A stretch of 64,000 bases of DNA from Cryptomeria japonica (lineage: Eukaryota; Streptophyta; Pinopsida; Cupressales; Cupressaceae): the NCBI RefSeq assembly GCF_030272615.1, contig NC_081409.1:526306975-526370974 (forward strand), in the 5' to 3' direction. The position numbers and the translations under genes are program-made. This document shows, one piece after another, positions 34,629 to 45,529 of this stretch. The notes beneath the pieces were generated by a model, which made no database searches, was not told the origin of the DNA, and was given only the letters and a program-made list of their open reading frames with translations. Each line of letters starts with the position of its first letter. Positions within the stretch are counted from its first letter, which is position 1.

Positions 34629-35565
34629 TTTTGGCATATGGACACTCCAATGAGACATTGTGTGTGATTGAAGGTTTTGTCATTGATGGCAACCTTGCAA
34701 TCCTATGGCACCGACAAGACATTATACCGACAAAACATTACACAGGCAACCTTGCAATCCTATGGCACCAGCAAGACATTATACTGACAAAACATTACAC
34801 AGGGAACCTTGCAATCATATGGCACCGACAAGACATTATACCGGAAAAACATTATTCAAGCAAGACAATGCACCGACATCAACAAGATCACTCTACACTG
34901 ACACCGGCACAGAAGATGTACACCGGCACAGAAGAGAACATGTATACTGGCACAAAGGCCGACATGATTTTTGATATGTAATATTTTGTTTATTACTTTA
35001 AGCCGACTTAGCAAATTGTAAAATGACTCTTGTATATAAAAGAGATCATTGTAGACATTTGTAGGATATGGATAAAAAGTAAAAAGAAAATTATAAGGCA
35101 GACCTAATGTGCGAATTGTAGGTCAAGGGTATATGTAAAGAATAGAGCAAGAACCGGTACTAAATCTAGCATTGAAGATGCTATTGTAGAGCAGTATAGA
35201 ATATTGGATTTGTGTAAATCCTCATTGTAAGTCAGTGTGACTTCTTATTGAGCAGTGTGCTCTAGGCAGTTGGCCTTCCTGCATGTGCAGGCCCCTATTG
35301 TAAGTAATATTCTCTTATTGGCCAGTAAGTGAATATTGTGGGTCACAAATCCCACCAAGGTTTTTCCCACACCGGGTTTCCTCATTAAACATCTTGTGTT
35401 ATGGTGTTCTTTTCATGTGGATGTTTTTGATTCTGTTATTTACATTAATTCTTGCATACCGGTATACTGTTACTTTATGCTCTGCATGTTCTATTTTAAG
35501 AAAATCACATTACCGGTCAGATACTGATTCACCCCCCCCTCTCAGTATCTGTGGGAACCATAACA
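34629..35565 (+). mobile_element. Solo LTR of the Copia D family in the PMD gene
   Basis: Matches the 5' LTR of element D (59541-60349) along its length, with GAGGA duplicated on both sides (34624-34628, 35566-35570). The first bases TTTTGGCATATG show one change from TGTTGGCATATG. It is longer than D's LTR because a 57-base unit (starts 34688, 34745, 34802; GGCAACCTTGCAATCC) is present three times. Confidence 0.93.
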
Positions 35566-36336
35566 GAGGATGCCCCCACACCAGCATAGGGACAGGGCTA
35601 GAGACAGGGCCAGAGGTAGGGTCAGGCACAAAGAGCTGAGGCTCCACGACGAGGTAGTGGTGATCCAGGTGCTAGCAGTAGCAGGGTACCAGCTGAGGGT
35701 GGACAACATTAGGGTGAGGGTGGATCCCTTGGGCGAGTTGGAGTTAGATTGGGTAGGACTGAAGAGGAGTGATCAGCTCCTAGACAGGTGCGACGACAAA
35801 GAGAGGAGCAGGGTGGAGGTGGTGGTGGAGGTGGAGATGGGGGTGGAGATGAGGGGCCTGCGAGAGAGTAGGGGATAGATACTAGATGGTCAATGAGGGA
35901 ACGTCTTGCAGAGCTATAGTCAAAATTGACAGTGCTGCAGACTTAGCTGGCAGAGTGAGATCGATAGCTGGCCGAGGTGAGGGCTGATTGTGATCGCCAG
36001 ATCACAGCATTGAGAGCAGAGATAGAGTCTCTACGATAGAAGGTCTTTCTCCAGAGTAGTAGGGCAGCTTATTACGTAGTAGCGTATAGTGTTGTAGTTT
36101 CTATTGCATAGCAGGTGCAACCCTATTCGCAGTATATGGCTCGATCAGAGGGAGCACGAGCACCTCGACAGGATCCCAGGCATATATTTTTTGTAGACAC
36201 ACCCATTTTTTGTAGCCTATATGATTCTTGCTCCGATGGGAGTTTGTATATGTCATTTAGACATCATTTTGTACTCTTATACTTGACATTATATATATAC
36301 ACGAGATCCGATTTGACTTCATTGTACTTATGTTGA

Positions 36337-37689
36337 TTCATTTATGAGATGTCTCTTATATGCTTTATTCTATATGTATGCATTTCTTTTCCATATGAAT
36401 GTATGTAATGCAAATGATTATGAATGTATATTTTTGTTTCTTTTATATGTAACTAAATGATAATGCAAATGAGTAACATTAAAATGTATGAAGCTATATG
36501 AAATGTTATGTATGCAGCTAAAACATCTCAAAACACAAGTACTCAATTGAAGAAATGATGATAAAAAGACCACTTAGCGTAAGAAATGATGATGCTTTCA
36601 GCTCTCCTTCAGAAGATAAAGAGATTATTACCATACTGAAATCACTCTAGATTCACAAAAATGCAAAATGATATGCAAAATGATGCGCAAAATGCAACCT
36701 AAGCCTAGTCACTGGATTTAAAATACTTGAGATTCATCACTGAGCATAACAAACACAACAGGCAGGTTAGAGTTCCTTTCTTTTTCAATGTGCAATATTA
36801 ATTATCTTGTCCGTAGTGACCCTTTTTTTCGTTCATATCCTTGGATAGATTTCGAAGGGACCTGAATTGCATCATAAAGAAATTCCCTCAAAATGAACAA
36901 AGAAATGATATGGACCTCCCTATAGCATACAAATAAGCAGAGTCGAGGTATGTGAGGTGATTTCACCTTGATGTGAAGGCTCTTATCACAGACACCCAAC
37001 TAATTTATATGTTTCCAGATCATCGGGATCATTCTTACAAGTAGAATACAAAGAAAATATTATGCCCCCAATCCTTGCTCCTCTTAGTCACAATAGACTT
37101 CCTCAAGTTACTCAGAGGGACAGTAATCAAAAATAACTATAAAAGATAGCATACAAATAAAATTTTCATTCATAGCTCAAACTATTTAGTGATTGTTTTT
37201 CGTTATGTTGTTTTGCTTGTGAACTTAGTTATAAACTCTTTGGTAGTTAGGAGACAGCTGACTGACTTGGAGTGGATGACCAGGTTTCACTAACAAAAAA
37301 ATGATTTGGTTGACACTGCTTAGGATATGTAATATGCTTTGTTGAGTAACCTAAGACTAGGATGTTGATCAGTTTCTAGTCATGAGGGTTCCAATGAACC
37401 AGGATGTCACGAAAGTGACTGAAAATATGTACAAGCAAAAGCAAACAATGCATGAAAGCGAGAAATGCCAACGTTGCGTTGATAGATGGAGCACTTGAGT
37501 ACAAGAGGTGCCTGTTTGCCAGGTTTTCACCTGCTTGGTAGAGATTCATTTTTTTCCTTTTTTTTTCTTTTTTTTCTCTTTTTTTGTACTTTTTGATTTT
37601 TTTGATTTTTTTGATTTTTTTCAGGACCTTTTCCAACTATACAAGTTTGCTGGAGCAGAGAATGTTAAGCAAAGAATTTCTTCAAGTGG
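36337..37689. other. Gene-free stretch between the PMD gene and gypsy integrase
   Basis: Convergent 3' ends: the plus-strand PMD gene ends at its left and the minus-strand integrase at its right. A T-rich block with repeated GATTTTTT lies at about 37556-37622. No other gene is visible. Confidence 0.6.
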
Positions 37690-39060
37690 ATGGTGTTAAT
37701 CGGTTCATGGAGCTATTCTCCTTCTGAGTTTGAGAGTTGATAGGCACCAAAGCCGAATACTACAGTAACAATGTAGGGACCCAGCTAGTTGGGTTCAAAC
37801 TTCCCTTTATTATCGCGAAACTGTTGATTTTTTGGATTCTCTCTCAAGACTAGGTCACCAACTTGAAATTCTCTTTGTCAAAATTTCTTGTTATATCCTC
37901 TAGACATTCTCTTCTGATACACTCTGAGATGATCAAATGCCACTTGCTGATGCTCATCCAACAATTCGAGTTCTTGCAATCTAGATATTCTATGATCTTC
38001 ATCAGTAACAAGACCTTGCAATGAAACTCTTAGAGATGGTATTTCTACTTTAATAGGTAATACTACTTTGGACCCATACACCAAAGAGAAAGGTGTAGCC
38101 CCAATAGGTGTTCTGATACTGGTTCTGTAAGCCCATAGTGCAGGATTGAGCTGCAGATGCCAATCCTTCCTAGATTTGTTCACTGTTCTGTGCAAGATAG
38201 TCAGTAGGATTTTGTTAGATGCCTCAGCTTGTCCATTACCTTGAGGGTAATATACTGATGACCAGTGTTGCTTTATTTTAAATTTCTCACAAAGTTTTTC
38301 CAGATCTTTATTCTTAAACTATCCTCCATTATCAGTCATGATGGACGAAGGTATCCCATACCTGCAAATTATATAGTTTAGGATGAATAAAGGCGACTTG
38401 TTTACCAGTTTCTTTGATAAGCGGAACTGCCTCTACCCACTTGGTGAAATACTTAGTGGAAGTTATGATGAATTTATGTCCATTGGATGAAGCTAGATAT
38501 ATCTGACCAATGAGATCAAAGGCCCATTGCTGAAAAGGCTAGTGTGTAATGAATGGTATGAGATCCCTTGCCAGGGCATGTATGAGATTTCCATGAAGCT
38601 GACATTTCTCACAAGTCTTAGCAAATTTTATGTTGTCTTTCTCCATATCTAGCCAGTAGTAGCCAACCTGTAATAGTTTTCGAGCTAAAGTAAAACCATT
38701 CGAATGAGATCCACAAATACCTTCATGGACTTCCGATAATGCACATTTAGATACTTCAGTTTCTAGACATCTAAGCAATGTACCATCCAAACCTTGTCTA
38801 AATAAATCGTTATCTATGATAACATACCGCGAAGCATTTCGAGTTAGGTTTCTTTTCTCATTATGAGTAAGGTTTTTGGGGATAATTTGATTGCATAGAT
38901 AGGAATAGATGTGGCTGTATCGGGATGAGCCATGTCCAATTATAGAACAGACTATTTGGGTCTCAGAAGAATCATAAGCAGGGTAATATAACTCTTGCAC
39001 TAGGAAATGAAAGCAAAAATTGGACTCCTGTAGCTCAGGTATGGATGCCAAGGTGGCCAT
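37690..39060 (-). pseudogene. Gypsy C integrase (broken)
   Basis: The HHCC finger is visible (VHEGICGSHSNGF ... CEKCQLHGN, about 38740-38590). The catalytic core follows in broken frames (QQWAFDLIGQIY; FIITSTKYFTKWVEAVP; about 38530-38200). Next is the conserved stretch LNPALWAYRTSIRTPIGATP (38160-38100) and then the C-terminal domain FQVGDLVLRENP. Stops include a TGA at 37878 (CGA-type) and several frame changes between 38530 and 38200. It joins element DNA to the host chromosome in intact elements. Confidence 0.85.
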
Positions 39061-39516
39061 AGCATCTGCTGCTCTATTCCCTGATCTAGGAATCTGTTGG
39101 AATGATACAAAAGAAAATTACTTATTGAGATCATCCACCATCCTCTTTTAAGGCATCAATTTCTCATCATGAGTTTGATATGTATCGTTGATCTGATTGA
39201 TGACCAGCTGAGAATCTCCATAGATATGTAATTCAACAACCTTCCATTCAATGACTAGTTTTATCCCATTCACCAAAGCTTCATATTCTGCAATGTTGTT
39301 TGTGCAAGGGAATAGAATCTTATAAGACTTTGGGATTGAATACTTCTAAGGAGTAATGAATAATATGCCAGCACCTGAACCATATTGAGTAAAGGAACCA
39401 TCAAAGAACATCTTCGAGGGTTGTTGAGTAAGATGCATTATTGATTCATCTGGGAACTCAATGTGTAGTGGTTGAGTATCCTCAAGTGGATCTTCAGAAA
39501 GTTGATCAGCAATTAC
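39061..39516 (-). pseudogene. Gypsy C second (archaeal-type) RNase H
   Basis: The frame continues after the TAG at 39517. It reads MFFDGSFTQYGSGAGILFI, CTNNIAEYEALVNGIKL and ELHIYGDSQLVINQI, the D-E-D motifs of an archaeal-type RNase H. Position between the first RNase H and integrase is typical of the Tat/Ogre lineage. Two TAA codons interrupt it near 39150 and 39120. Confidence 0.85.
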
Positions 39517-41258
39517 CTATCCTTTTATGGCTTTTTGTTCCACATATTCAATGTCAAACTCTATAAGGATCATAACCCATTTCGCTAATCTTCCGGTGAG
39601 TGTAGCTTTATAAAGAAGATACTTGAGTGGATCGATTTTGGCCACCAACTTGACTGAATGTGCTAGCATATAGTGCCTCAATTTTTGTGATGCAAAGACT
39701 AATGCCAAGCATGCTTTTTCTATTATACTGTAGCTCATTTCATAAGACACCAACGTCCTGCTGATGTAATAAATAGCTCTTTCCTTTTTGTTGTCATCTT
39801 GTTGCACCAGAAGTGCCCCCAGTGATGAATCAGTTGCTGATATATATAAGATTAGTGGCTTACCTTGAATAGGTGGCATCAATATTGGTGGATTAGACAG
39901 GTACTCTTTTATCTGCTAAAGATGTTGTTCACACTGCTGATCCTAGTACTATATTATTCCTTTTCTCAATACTTTTGTAAAAGGTTGAGCTTTGTCTGCT
40001 AGCTGAGAAATGAATCTTCTAATGGATTGGAGACATCCCTGTAGACTTCTCATTTGACTAATGTTCTTCGGAGGCAACATTTCCATTATAGCTTGGACCT
40101 TCTCAGGATCAACCTTGATTCCCTTCTTTGAAATGATGTAGCCAAGTAATTTACCAGATGTCACTCCGAATGCACACTTCTTTGGATTTAATCGGAGCTT
40201 GAATTTTTCTATTCTGTCAAGTATAGGACCTAACTCTTGAATATGCATTTATCTTTTCATATTTTCACTAAGGTGTCATCGACATAATCTTCCATGTTCT
40301 TATGCATCATGTCATGAAAGATAGTTGTAACTGCTCTTTGATAGGTCGCCCTTGCATTCTTTAACTGAAATAACATGACATTCCAGCAAAAGGTTCCCCA
40401 TGCACAGGTGAAAGCTGTCTTTTCTTGATCTCCAGGAGTGATTTTAATCTGATTGTAGCTGGAAAATCCATCTATTAGTGAATACATCTCATACCCAGCT
40501 GTCATGTCGACTATCATATCAATATTTGGCAATGGAAAGTCATCTTTTGGACATTCTTTGTTGAGATCTCTAAAATCTGTACAAACTTTGATAGATTTAT
40601 CTGCCTTCGACATAGGCACTATATTGGAAATCATTTCTACATAATCTATTGCTCTGATAAATCCAGCTTTGAGCAGTTTCTCTAGTTCAACTTTGACCAA
40701 TAATGCTACATGTGGGTGCATCTTATGGAGTTTTTGCTTAGCTGATTTTACTCCTGGTGTGATTGAGAGATGGTGCATAATGAGATCAGGATCCAAGCCT
40801 GGCATATCAGAGTACGTCCATGCAAAGTTTATTTTCTTTTCTAAGAATAGCTGAGTGAACTCCTTCAATTCTTCTGCTAATAGTGATTGAGCTATGTGAA
40901 TGATTTGTGGTGTCTATTGATTCCCGATATTCACTGGCTGAGTTGGCTCGATCAATATGGAAAACCGCTCTTGGAAATGACTGGGTAGTATACCAAGTAT
41001 CTCACCTTTAGGCACCTCAAAGAGGTTTTCACCTTTAGGTACATCCTTTATTTTCTCTTTTTTAGATTCTGACACTGCCACAATATGGTTTTCGCCATCA
41101 GATCTTTTATTTTTATTTTTCTTGTTTTTGCAACTAAGATACTTGATATCCGCTTTAGTCATATTTTCACTCTGTTCATTGGTGAAAGAGTTTATAGGTT
41201 TGACTGCATTGAGATAATAGGACAATGTATAGTCATTGGCAAAAGTAGGTATATCCAT
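39517..41258 (-). pseudogene. Gypsy C reverse transcriptase and first RNase H (broken)
   Basis: Conserved steps: FTQLFLEKKINFAWTYSDMP, VCTDFRDLNKECPKDDFPLP, YSLIDGFSSYNQIKI, MEDYVDDTLVK (catalytic YVDD), then KCAFGVTSGKLLGYIISKKG, and in RNase H ILYISATDSSLGALLVQQDD and EKACLALVFASQKLRHYM. Breaks: TGA at 40914, frameshift near 40255, stops near 39949, and TAG at 39517. It copies element RNA into DNA and removes the RNA strand in intact elements. Confidence 0.92.
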
Positions 41259-41491
41259 GGGTTGGTTCTATAAAGTATAGTCAATCAATTTGGGATGTAC
41301 TAAGGATAAATTTTGGATAGGTTCAAGAGTGTTCACGATATTGTTATCACAGCTGTGGATCGAAAAGTTGAGTTCTAGAATGATACCTTGCGTAAGTGTC
41401 TCGAGACCAGGAAGAGTCAGATCATGATTATTAAATTTCACGTTAATATTTAATCAATCTAATCCAATAGACATACTTGTAACATCATTTA

Positions 41492-43449
41492 CTACGCCAG
41501 ACTGGTCGTCATATCATGGTTTAACAACAATAAGACTAGTAGGCAACTTTTCATTGTTTGTATCAAATGATTCAGAATTTGAGGCTGAGTGGATATCATC
41601 ATGAATAGGACTGTCATCAGAGTCATCAGAGTCATCGAATGAAGTTTCCAAGCCTCTTTCAGGTGATTTAGTAAGCATATGTATGGTATCAATACCAACA
41701 TCTTTAATGCTACAAGTTGCTTCATGTTGTGGTTCATTTGTCATTTGTATCTATCATTTGTTGCTTCTTCTGGACTGATAACTGGTTCTTGTTCTGTAGC
41801 TTCCAACTCTTCTTGTGTAGTGCTATACCTGATTTGTTTTGTTTTAGGATAAGGGCACATAGATGAGAATCTTTCTGGTATTCTTCCTTCTTTCAATCCT
41901 TGTTCATAATTTGCTTGTCTTTTTTGTCTAATTTCTTGTATTTCCTTCTCTAGTTTCATGCGCATCAGCTCTTGAGTATCATCTATGACACCACTAGATT
42001 CTTCTAGAGTTTCTATAGTGGATGTGTCTGAAAGATAGTCAGGACCCCATTCATACTCATTTGAATCAGTCTTTGAATCATCTACTGTTGCCTGCCAGTA
42101 TATGTAACTGGAAATTTTAATGTTGCAAACAATTCTCTAATTCTTACCACTTCATCTCTTATATCCTCAAGAACCTTAACTTCTTGTATTATCATAGTTG
42201 ATACCATCGAAGCCTGGGCACTGACTATTTCTTCTTTCTTGACTGTTGATTCCTCTTTCTCTTTTCTACACTCTACATTTGTTTGTTTAGTATCTTCTTC
42301 ATGTAATGTTAATGGCGATATCTTTTTCGAGCACTTAGACTTAGAAACATGTTTTTGGTCTGATGTCTTTTTCGGATTGTATCCCAGTCCAGCCTTATCA
42401 TTTGTGGATTTGGTTTGTAGCTGAATTGGTTTAGTAATACCTTCCTTTTGTTTGCCTAGAGGACCAGTACCTAGGTATCCCATATGTTGGATTATTTTAT
42501 AGCCAGGACCATATTAGTTTGAGGAAATCTCACAGTGTCGTACCTCCTCATTTTGACTATCTTCCTTAAAGAGCCAATTAAGCACAACATCCTCTTCTAT
42601 TTCATCTGCCAAGGAGGTCGAAGACTGTACAAAGAGACCATCATATATGGTATTCGGAGCCAAAGTTTGTGTTCTCATAGCCTCTGATGGCTTGCCCAAC
42701 TGTTTTGGCGATGGAGGGAGAGAAACTAATGATAGTACCAGTTCTATCTTGTAGCCATCCATGCCGGTATCTGTAATCTTCAATCTCTTTTCAAAGTCTT
42801 TCATCAATGTTTCTAGATCTTCATTTGGAGAGGCTGCCCTATTATGAGGCACAAAAGTATCTACACCTTTTGTCAATGCATTACAGATGACATTTGTATC
42901 AGTAGGAATACTGACTTCAGCTCCGTTATAGGGAAACTTTAAGCATTGGTGATACGTTGACGATACTGCCATCATTTCATGAATCCACGACTTGCCTAGT
43001 AAAATATTGTATGACAATGGAATATCAAGAACCTGGAAAAGGACTTCTCTCTCTACCAGTCCCACTATGATTGGTAATGATACCAGACCTTTGGAGGTCC
43101 TCTCTTCCTCATCATAGGCTTTAATTGTTATTTTCTTGCCTGGATCAATGACATTTTTAGAGGATCCTAGTTGTGTAAGTAGATGATAAGTACAGATATT
43201 CAACCCCGTACCTCCCTCTATTAAAACACATTTGCCTCTGTGTTTGTGGATCATGGCTTCAATATGCAATGGCTGGTTATGTGGATGATTTAATGAATTG
43301 TCATCTTCTTCAGAGAAGGTCAAATAGTGAGGTGAAGTCAAATGACCCACCATATACTGAAACCGATCAATGTCTAAATCTTTTGGAATGTTGGTAGTGA
43401 GCAATGCTTTTTCTAGGATTTCCTTGTGAGTAGATGAGAGTTGTAGCAA
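41492..43449 (-). pseudogene. Gypsy C protease, G-patch-like segment and acidic linker
   Basis: The aspartic protease (about 43270-42930) reads GKCVLIEGGTGLNICTYHLL; the catalytic Asp of the usual DGG/DSG is Glu here. IPLSYNILLGKSWIHEM is the second conserved protease block. After a stop, MGYLGTGPLGKQKEGITKPI ... AGLGY (about 42483-42360) looks like a G-patch RNA-binding motif. It is followed by a helical region and an acidic linker (DDSDDSDDSPIHDD) leading to the reverse transcriptase. The frame shifts between about 42080 and 41740. Confidence 0.75.
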
Positions 43450-43479
43450 TTCAAAAATTGAAATTTGAGCATTTGTCCT

Positions 43480-45529
43480 TTTTAACTATTCAACTACATT
43501 GTATCCAAAGGATGATGATGAAGTTAACCTTTTAAATTTGTCCAAGGTTGATTCCTTTTGTTTGTTTGGCAAGGCCATTGGGTTTGATGTTTCTTGAGCT
43601 GGAGTCAAAGAACTAGCTCCTTAGAGAGCGACTTTCTTTTGAGATCAGGTTAGAGCTCTAGCATATCATGATTCATTTGGTTTATCTTGAACTGTAATCA
43701 CATTGCAATATTCTGAGTGTGAAGGCTCAATCATGTTGATAACTTTTTCCTGGCTGGCATAAGTATAATTTACCTTAGCACCTCCTTTGGTCTTTGAGGA
43801 ATCACATTGTTCATAAACAGGTAAAGGGTCCTTAAATACTTTATGATCAACATTGGTTGGATGATTCCCAACAACAACTTTACCAGTGTCTATGAGATCT
43901 TGAATCTCATGTTTTAACTTCATGCAATTGTTTATGTTATGACCCTTATTCCGATGGAAGTCATAGTATTCATTTTCTCTCCACCATCTTGGTTTGACTT
44001 CTGGATCATATGGTCTAGAGTTATCTGGTAGTGTTATCAAGTTGTTTGCCAACAAAGTTTTGAAAGCGGATTCATATGATTCTTCAAGAGGAGTAAAATC
44101 ACGCTTAGGTTTGGAAAGTCAAGGCTTTTCTTTAAACCATTCCTTTGTTTTCTTTGGTGGATTCTCTGTTGCAATCTCAGTAGCTTTAAGTGCTTGTGTA
44201 CCACTAGCCAAGTTGAATATTGTGGATTTTGAGTTGGTTTTGACAATTTCTACTACTCCATCATTAATAGCATTCTTGTTGTTGTCTTTGGCAAATTTCC
44301 AATACTTTTTCTTCTCTTTAGAGCTAGATCCTGTTTGTGTTTCTTTCCAAGGTGTGATATCTCCTTTCTTTATGAGCACATCTTCCATTCGAATGGCATT
44401 ATCTACCATTTTGTTAAATGATGGGTGTACTTGCATTTGTATACTATATTTCAGTTCGGGGACCAAGTTATTGACAAATATATCCATTTTCTTAGAGTCT
44501 AGGATAGGTCATGGGTACCTAGAGAACATCTTTCTCCAGCGTTGGAGGAAAGTAAGAAGAGGTTCCCCTATTTTCTGTTGAGTATTACAAAGATCGGTCA
44601 TAGTTACAGGATGTCGAATGTTGTATGAGTATTATTGTAAAAATAGCTGGATTAGTTCTTCAAATGTTTTTATTCCTTTGGGTAGACTTGAGAACCATCC
44701 CATTGCTTGACCCCCTAAACTCCTTGGGAAGAGACGCATGAGGTACATTTGATCATGCATGAACTCCATACAAGCAGCACTAAATTCCCTAACATGATCT
44801 TGAGGATCTGAGGTACCATCATATTTGTCAAATTTTGGGATTTCCACTCATGGAGGAAATGGAGGCATGTGTAGATTCTTGTCAAATGGAAAGGGACATA
44901 TTGTTTCCAGAGAATATTGTTTTGGGGACTTATCCTTATTCTTCAGTTCTGTGACCTCAATCCGCAAAGCTAGTAACTGTTTGTGTACCATGAGTATAGG
45001 TGAGTCTTCCTTTTTAGTAACAAGTGTCTGAACATCATATCCAGTAGGAAGTCTGGCACCTTGTTTTTCTAGTTCTAAGAAATAGTCTTCCTTCTCTTGA
45101 GTCATGATAGTTTTCATCATTTTTCTAAAGTCTTTGTCTTTCTGACAGTCAAGGATTTCTTTTTCTGGAGGTTCAGCATCTTCGTCAGTCTCACTTGATG
45201 ATGAGGAGTCATTATGATTTTTGGGAATATTACAGTCATTTTTTGTTTCCATCATTGTATTCTGTCTCATGTATGGTGGGAGATTCAGGTTTATCAAAAA
45301 TTGGTCCGCCTGATGATGACGGCATGTCAGTGAGTGGATCCTTCACGTAGAATGGATTATCTTGATATTTGAAGGGTTGTTCTTTGCCTTTGGCTTCTTT
45401 CTTATGAAAACTCCTGGTTTGAATAGGCATATTTATGGATTTGTGTGACCTAAAGTTGTTTGTGATGCAGAGGTCAAGATCAATTTCAGAGCTAGTTGTT
45501 CTGTTTAGAGTATTGTTTAGGAGAAACAA
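43480..45529 (-). pseudogene. Gypsy C gag (broken)
   Basis: Acidic N-terminal part, then a Retrotrans_gag domain (VEIPKFDKYDGTSDPQDHVR, about 44855-44795; FPRSLGGQAMGWFSSLP; about 44850-44500). A knuckle-like segment follows (DFHRNKGHNINNC, about 43960-43915) in which the first Cys is Tyr. In-frame stops include 44848, 44632, 44119 and 43666; apart from a frameshift near 45290 the pieces share one frame. Confidence 0.85.

Larger units (their letters stand above)
32902..36336 (+). pseudogene. Antisense gene for a plant mobile domain (PMD) protein inside gypsy C
   Basis: Exon 1 (32902-32976) starts MVVPTRQHRFEW. A GTAAGT donor and a T-rich TTTGCAG acceptor delimit an intron, and exon 2 (from 33448) continues in the same frame. 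The PMD begins LVERFHSEHNTFHLLVGELT and TIIPEDMYRILRIPFTGD, with later landmarks RPYRGLELWDDW, VMRQYGRPQGI and LHHLRWDYLDD. The tail is Gln/Gly/Arg-rich, then helical. The frame continues across the solo LTR at 34629-35565 without a shift. It is full of stops: 10 TAG and 2 TGA after the solo LTR alone, almost all where Gln (CAG) or Arg (CGA) fits. PMD proteins occur as plant genes and as extra genes of transposons; their role in retrotransposons is not known. Confidence 0.82.

Noticed and set aside
34610-34981. Frames with repeated MAPTRHYTDKTLHR-like units
   Set aside because: They arise from the 57-base repeat within the solo LTR (57 is divisible by three) and have no support as genes.
37376-37636. 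Lys-rich frame (KKIKKIKK repeats)
   Set aside because: It comes from the T-rich GATTTTTT repeat in the untranslated region after integrase.
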